Source: CAZOEL01 sp964578835 (lineage in GTDB: Bacteria; Desulfobacterota; Syntrophobacteria; Syntrophobacterales; Syntrophobacteraceae). Taken from it: 18,965 nucleotides of DNA. A model generated the notes under the pieces. It worked only from the letters and a program-made list of their open reading frames with translations. It made no database searches and was not told where the DNA came from. The position numbers and the translations under genes were made by a program. Of the stretch, positions 14,971-18,965 are shown one piece after another; position 1 is the stretch's first letter, and the number at the start of each line of letters is the position of its first letter. Location: positions 1-18,965 of the forward strand of contig CAZOEL010000108.1 in the NCBI GenBank assembly GCA_964578835.1. The letters run 5' to 3'.

Positions 14971-16635
14971 ATGCAGAGTGGAGAGATGTGGAGAGATCGA
15001 TTGACGCGCTCATTTGTGGCCTTTGTTGTTCTGATGTTCCTCGCCGTGAGTCCGGCTTTTGCGGCCGGGAAGGCGGATAAGGGCAAAGGCAAGGCGGCGA
15101 AGGGGACCTTTAAGCTTGTGGGGACCGGCCCCGGCGACGCCGATCTGCTCACCCCGAGGGCGGTGAAGGCTATTCGCGAAGCGGATCTGGTCTTTTGCGA
15201 TCCTCGCACCAAAGAGAAGCTCGAGCCGTATGTCGATTTCAAGGACAAGAAGGTTTTGGACGGCTACGGAAGGCTTTTTCCTTTCTATGGCAAGGATTGC
15301 TCCAAACTGACGGAGGAGGAGAAAGCCAAAGAATCGATGAGCTGTGAGGAGTACCACAAGAAGCAGTCCGAATTCGCGAGCCTCGTCCGGAAAGCCGTGG
15401 CGACGGGCAAAAAGGTAGCGCTTACGAGCAGCGGCGACCCGACCATCTACGGTCCCAGCATGTGGACGATGGAAGCGCTTGCCGACCTTAAGCCAACGGT
15501 CGTTCCGGGACTCAGTTCTTTCAATGCCGCCAATGCGGCTCTTCAGGTCAGTCTGGGCGAAGTCATCATCACCGCGCCTTTCAAGAAAGAAGGCCATAAA
15601 GACTCCCTCGAGAGCCTTGCCGCTCATGATCGCGCCACCATGGTCATCTTCATGCCCCGAGACTTGAACGATCTCTTCACGCGCCTTTCGAGCGTCTACC
15701 CGGCAGAGGCCCCGGTCGGCATCGTTTCGAGCGCCGGAAGCGTGGCAAGCCAGAAAGTGGTTACGGGGTCGATCGGCAGTATCCGTGAGAAGCTGGGCCA
15801 AGTGGATCCGAAGATGTCCCTTATCTATGTGGGAAAAGCGATTGGAGACGCGCAGTTCAAGCCGGAGCCAACCAATAGCGGCGGGAAAGCGGGAAAATAC
15901 TATCTGGTCGGCATGGGCCCGGGCGACCCGGACCTGGCGACTCTGAGAGCCCTGGATGTCATCAAGAAGGCCGACCTCATATTCGCCGGAAGGGGAATCA
16001 GCGAAAAATTCGCGACCGAGCTCAAAGACAAACAGGTGATCGACGGCTATCACAGGATATTCCCCTTCTATGGCAAGGACTGTTCCAAACTCAGCGAAGA
16101 GGAGAAAGCAAGAGAAGGGATGAGCTGCGAGGAGTACCAGAAGAAGCAGAGCGAATTTGCTGGAATGGTTCGAAAGGCGGTCGGCGAGGGTAAAACGGTG
16201 GCCATGCTCGATAACGGAGACCCGCTTGTTTATGGCCCGTGCTCCTGGAGCCTGAAAGAGCTCCGCGACCTCGACACCGAAGTGACGCCGGGGTTGAGCT
16301 GCTTCAACGCGGCCAACGCCGCCCTCGGGGACAAAGTCACTGAAGGCAAGGATTCTCATTCGATCATCTTCGCCTCCGGATGGTCCGTGGAAGAGATGGC
16401 CGCACACCGGGCCACAATGGTTCTCTTCACGATGCGCACCGAATTCAAGAAGTTCATTGAGAGCCTCTCCAAGCACTATTCTCCCGAAACCCCCGTGGCC
16501 ATCGTCATGAACGCGGGCTACGCGGAAAAGGAAGGAGTCATGCGAGGAAAGCTTGGAACCATTCTGGCTCAGGTGGGCGAGAGCAAGCTTCCCTTCGAGT
16601 ACATGCTTTATGTCGGCAGTTTTTTGAAAGAATAA
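14971..16635 (+). CDS. Exported protein with two tandem tetrapyrrole-methylase-fold domains
   Basis: A 554-residue protein. A signal peptide (RLTRSFVAFVVLMFLAVSPAFA) and a Lys/Gly-rich spacer precede two homologous domains, about 45-295 and 305-554. Both keep the family signatures: LVGTGPGDADLLTPRA and LVGMGPGDPDLATLRA at the starts, SSGDPTIYG and DNGDPLVYG at the SAM-binding loop, and VPGLSSFNAANAAL and TPGLSCFNAANAAL after it. Classical members (CobA, CbiL, CbiF, CobM) are cytoplasmic SAM-dependent methylases of corrin or sirohaem synthesis. Export and duplication are unusual. Each domain carries a Cys-containing segment (Cys110/Cys125 and Cys371/Cys386) that is nearly identical between the halves. 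ATG 14971 has GGAAGGAGA upstream; ATG 14986 is an alternative. Without periplasmic SAM it is more likely a tetrapyrrole or metal-chelate binding protein. That is inference. Confidence 0.85.
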   Translation: MQSGEMWRDRLTRSFVAFVVLMFLAVSPAFAAGKADKGKGKAAKGTFKLVGTGPGDADLLTPRAVKAIREADLVFCDPRTKEKLEPYVDFKDKKVLDGYGRLFPFYGKDCSKLTEEEKAKESMSCEEYHKKQSEFASLVRKAVATGKKVALTSSGDPTIYGPSMWTMEALADLKPTVVPGLSSFNAANAALQVSLGEVIITAPFKKEGHKDSLESLAAHDRATMVIFMPRDLNDLFTRLSSVYPAEAPVGIVSSAGSVASQKVVTGSIGSIREKLGQVDPKMSLIYVGKAIGDAQFKPEPTNSGGKAGKYYLVGMGPGDPDLATLRALDVIKKADLIFAGRGISEKFATELKDKQVIDGYHRIFPFYGKDCSKLSEEEKAREGMSCEEYQKKQSEFAGMVRKAVGEGKTVAMLDNGDPLVYGPCSWSLKELRDLDTEVTPGLSCFNAANAALGDKVTEGKDSHSIIFASGWSVEEMAAHRATMVLFTMRTEFKKFIESLSKHYSPETPVAIVMNAGYAEKEGVMRGKLGTILAQVGESKLPFEYMLYVGSFLKE

Positions 16636-16647
16636 GTGAAAAAAACG

Positions 16648-16675
16648 GGTGAATGGATGAATAGGTGAATGGGTG
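16648..16675. repeat. Short GGTGAATGG direct repeat
   Basis: GGTGAATGG occurs at 16648-16656 and 16664-16672 (16-nt period), with a degenerate copy between them. It fills most of the gap between the tetrapyrrole-methylase-like and DUF4198 genes. Such TGAATGG-type simple repeats occur intergenically in many genomes. No function is evident. Confidence 0.6.
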
Positions 16676-16693
16676 TTTAGAAAGGTATTTGCA

Positions 16694-17500
16694 ATGAGAG
16701 AGAAAAAAGGCTTTATATCGTTGTGTTTTGCGGTTGGGATGCTTTTTGTGGCTTCCGGCGCTTTTGCTCATAATTTGTGGCTCAATCCGGACAATCATTT
16801 TCCGCAGGTTGGCGAGACGGTGGGGATAGGCGTCGGCTGGGGGCATACTTATCCGGCGAATCGAGTGGACCAGGAGGTCAAGGAAGACAGGGTGGAGGAA
16901 ATACGCGCTTTGGACCCGGAGGGAAAAACCGTAGAGCTGCAGAAAGAATCGCCTGCGCTCTATAAGCTCAAGATTGAGAAGCCGGGCGTCTATCTGGTGG
17001 CGGCGAAGATCAAGCCGGGCGTGTTTACGATGACGCCCGAGGGAAGAAAATGGGCGACAAAGAAAGAAGTCCAGAACGCAACGAAGTGCACCGCTTTCGA
17101 TATAAGCGCGAAGACCGTTATCGTAGCCGGGACGGGAAACGCGGGCCTCTCGAGTGTGACTGGGCAGCCGCTGGAGGTCATCCCGCTCGAGAGCCCGGCG
17201 ACGCTCAAAAAGGGTAGCGCGTTTCCGGTGAGAGCTCTCTTCGAGGGAAAGCCGCTGGCCGGTTTTGCCGTGCGGGCCGTGTACGCGGGGTTTGCTTCCG
17301 ATGTCGAGGGCCACGGTCAGGGAGGGGGCGAGAAAAAGTTTCCCGTCGAGACCCTTACCGATAAGGATGGCCTTGCGAACCTCAGCCTGGACCGAGGGGG
17401 GTATTGGATGATAAACCTGTCTCACAAGGTTCCGTATCCGGATGCGGAAACGTGTGACGAGAGCATGTATAATTCCGCGTTCACATTCCAGGTGCAGTAG
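16694..17500 (+). CDS. Exported DUF4198-family protein, putative periplasmic metal-binding component
   Basis: I chose ATG 16694 (268 residues) over GTG 16673 because it gives a normal signal peptide (MREKKGFISLCFAVGMLFVASGAFA) and has GAAAGG upstream. Predicted cleavage after GAFA leaves histidine as residue 1 of the mature protein (HNLWLNPDN). This is a DUF4198 hallmark; members are associated with nickel/cobalt uptake, and a free N-terminal His commonly ligates metals. Further histidines appear in GWGHTYPANR, EGHGQGGG and NLSHKVPYPD. The C-terminal half is an immunoglobulin-like beta domain (FPVRALFEGKPLAGFAVRAVY ... ETLTDKDGLANLSLDRGGYW). Cys116 and Cys257 may form a disulfide. It is in the same operon as the receptor and the permease. 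Likely role: periplasmic capture or chaperoning of a metal or chelate. Confidence 0.82.
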   Translation: MREKKGFISLCFAVGMLFVASGAFAHNLWLNPDNHFPQVGETVGIGVGWGHTYPANRVDQEVKEDRVEEIRALDPEGKTVELQKESPALYKLKIEKPGVYLVAAKIKPGVFTMTPEGRKWATKKEVQNATKCTAFDISAKTVIVAGTGNAGLSSVTGQPLEVIPLESPATLKKGSAFPVRALFEGKPLAGFAVRAVYAGFASDVEGHGQGGGEKKFPVETLTDKDGLANLSLDRGGYWMINLSHKVPYPDAETCDESMYNSAFTFQVQ

Positions 17501-17527
17501 ACAGGGACAGGATTGAGAGGTAGAGCA

Positions 17528-18892
17528 ATGGCGAAGGAGCACGGCAACGGCCTGGCTAAAGAGCTCAGACCGCTGGATGCGATGATGATCGTGGTGGGCA
17601 ACGTGGTGGGAGTCGGCATCTTCACCACGACGGGCTTCATTGCTGGGGATCTTCCCGATCCGAGGCTGATCATGGGGGCCTGGCTGTTCGGCGGCCTTCT
17701 CACTCTTTTGGGCGCGCTTTCCTATGGCGAGCTCGGGGCCGCGTTTCCTCGGGCCGGGGGCGACTATGTCTACCTGAAGGAAGCCTATGGTCCTTTGGCC
17801 GGGTTTCTGGTCGGCTGGGTCGGGTTTTTTATAATCAACCCGGGCTCGATTGCGGCGCTCTCCCTCGGATTTACCGAGTACCTGCTGCCGCTTGCGCTCA
17901 AGGACCCTGCCTCGCTTCCTCCCATTGCTCCAAAGCTGGTCGCCGTCTCCGTCATTCTGGCCTTCACGCTCCTCAACTACTTGAGCGTCCGATGGGCGAG
18001 CCGGGCGCAGAACCTGGTGAGCGGCCTGAATCTGCTTGTCATCGTTGTCATTGTCGCAGCCGGACTCATCTGGGGGAACGGAAGCTGGGAGCATTTCGCG
18101 CTTCGCTCGGAAGCCGGCTCCGTCACCGATATATTCGGGCCTGCGATGGTTTCCGTTTTCTTCACATATAGCGGATGGTTCGTTTCGGCATACGTTGCAA
18201 GCGAGATGAAGAATCCTCAGAAGGCTCTGCCGCTTTCGCTCATTGGCGGCAGCGCCGTCGTAACGCTTCTCTACCTGGGGATGAACGTCTTCTATATTTA
18301 CGCCATTCCCATACCCGAAATGAAGGGCGTGGTGGATATCGCCAGACGGGCGTCTCAGGCGCTGCTTGGCGACGGCATCTCGGCGCCGGTTTCCATCATG
18401 ATCATCCTCGCCATTCTCGGGAGCCTCAATTCCGTCATTCTGACCTCCCCGAGGATCTATTTCGCCATGGCGAACGACGGCCTGTTTCCCAAGGCGTTGG
18501 GGACCGCCCATCCAAGGTTCAGAACTCCTCATTACTCCATCTTTCTGCAGGCCGGCCTCTCCTGCCTGATGGTTATAGTGGGGAGCTTCTATCAGCTGCT
18601 CTCTTATTCCGTATTCTTCATGCTCTTGAGCTCGATCGCCACGGCCGTCGGGGTTTTCGTCATAAGAGTGCGAATGCCCCTCCTCGATAGGCCCTACAAG
18701 GTTTGGGGATATCCGTTCACGACCTTTTTCTTCGTCGCAGCTTACGCCTGGATTGCCGTCAGGATCTTCCTCTATAATCCGCTGAACGCCATCATCGGCA
18801 TTTTCATTACTCTCAGCGGAATTCCATTCTTCGCATATTGGAGGAGGAGGGGAGCGAAAAGAGAAGCGGAGCCGGCCGGACAAGGCGCTTGA
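17528..18892 (+). CDS. APC-superfamily amino-acid permease
   Basis: I prefer ATG 17528 (454 residues), with GAGAGG 7 nt upstream, to the in-frame TTG 17513. The protein has about 12 membrane helices. The first-helix signature GNVVGVGIFTTTG is the unwound substrate-binding G-x-G-I-F motif of APC/LAT transporters, and SYGELGAAFPRAGGDYVYL is the conserved second-helix region. ILAILGSLNSVILTSPRIYFAMANDG is the helix-8 region typical of SLC7-like proteins. It should carry an amino acid or related cationic or chelated solute across the inner membrane by proton coupling or exchange. Its position at the end of the receptor operon suggests it moves the imported substrate or an amino-acid ligand of a metal, but it could be an unrelated passenger. 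No accessory subunit is seen. The family is secure; substrate unknown. Confidence 0.9.
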   Translation: MAKEHGNGLAKELRPLDAMMIVVGNVVGVGIFTTTGFIAGDLPDPRLIMGAWLFGGLLTLLGALSYGELGAAFPRAGGDYVYLKEAYGPLAGFLVGWVGFFIINPGSIAALSLGFTEYLLPLALKDPASLPPIAPKLVAVSVILAFTLLNYLSVRWASRAQNLVSGLNLLVIVVIVAAGLIWGNGSWEHFALRSEAGSVTDIFGPAMVSVFFTYSGWFVSAYVASEMKNPQKALPLSLIGGSAVVTLLYLGMNVFYIYAIPIPEMKGVVDIARRASQALLGDGISAPVSIMIILAILGSLNSVILTSPRIYFAMANDGLFPKALGTAHPRFRTPHYSIFLQAGLSCLMVIVGSFYQLLSYSVFFMLLSSIATAVGVFVIRVRMPLLDRPYKVWGYPFTTFFFVAAYAWIAVRIFLYNPLNAIIGIFITLSGIPFFAYWRRRGAKREAEPAGQGA

Positions 18893-18931
18893 CAGCGCCC
18901 CACGGGTTAGATGCGCATAGTATATATCCTC

Positions 18932-18945
18932 GTATGTTTACATAC
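18932..18945. repeat. Small palindrome GTATGT-TT-ACATAC
   Basis: A perfect 6-bp inverted repeat with 2-nt spacer in an AT-rich patch after the last gene. It could be an operator for a gene beyond the window or a chance palindrome. The rest of 18893-18965 shows nothing else. Confidence 0.3.
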
Positions 18946-18965
18946 TTTGGCTTTGATGATCAGAG

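Noticed and set aside
16648..16675. CRISPR or tandem-repeat array
   Set aside because: Only two 9-bp copies; simple-sequence repeat.

Overview
This is a GC-rich Gram-negative chromosomal window. Every gene that I accept lies on the + strand. The outer-membrane secretin, TonB-dependent receptor, lipoproteins and exported proteins show a diderm cell. The gene mix resembles anaerobic Deltaproteobacteria (Desulfobacterota, Geobacter/Syntrophobacter-like): a type IV pilus/type II secretion hybrid locus beside an exported tetrapyrrole-methylase-fold protein and a DUF4198 protein. That placement is inferred from gene content. The window holds no rRNA, tRNA or other marker gene.

Region 1 (2-12059) is one long co-directional cluster for a type IV pilus-like/type II secretion-like machine. 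In order it holds: the 3' part of a large protein with a GspG-like motif; a GspL-like PilM-PilN fusion; a PilO/GspM-like protein; a PilP-like protein; a lipoprotein secretin of PilQ/MshL type; a PilT-type retraction ATPase; a GspE/PilB assembly ATPase; the GspF/PilC platform protein; a SurA/PpiC-like lipoprotein; a small protein with a GspG-type C-terminus but no prepilin signal; and a two-helix HAMP-like membrane protein. Most genes abut or overlap. The clearest break is at 5605-5865, where a nested palindromic element (probable MITE, TA target duplication) has landed in the secretin stop codon.

Region 2 (12060-12748) is 689 bases without a convincing gene, but it is not empty. A near-consensus sigma-70 promoter (12155-12183) and a strong intrinsic terminator (12514-12555) bracket about 365 nt that can form several hairpins. 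This is either a free noncoding RNA or an attenuated leader of the next gene. Two small tandem hairpins follow before a strong ribosome binding site.

Region 3 (12749-18892) is a probable uptake operon. It encodes a TonB-dependent outer-membrane receptor, a signal-peptide-bearing protein made of two tetrapyrrole-methylase-fold domains, an exported DUF4198 protein whose predicted mature N-terminus is histidine, and an APC-family inner-membrane permease. Together they suggest outer-membrane import, periplasmic binding and inner-membrane transport of a metal, tetrapyrrole or metal chelate. The exported tetrapyrrole-methylase-like protein is the most unusual item, because SAM is not expected in the periplasm. 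A binding role is more plausible than catalysis.
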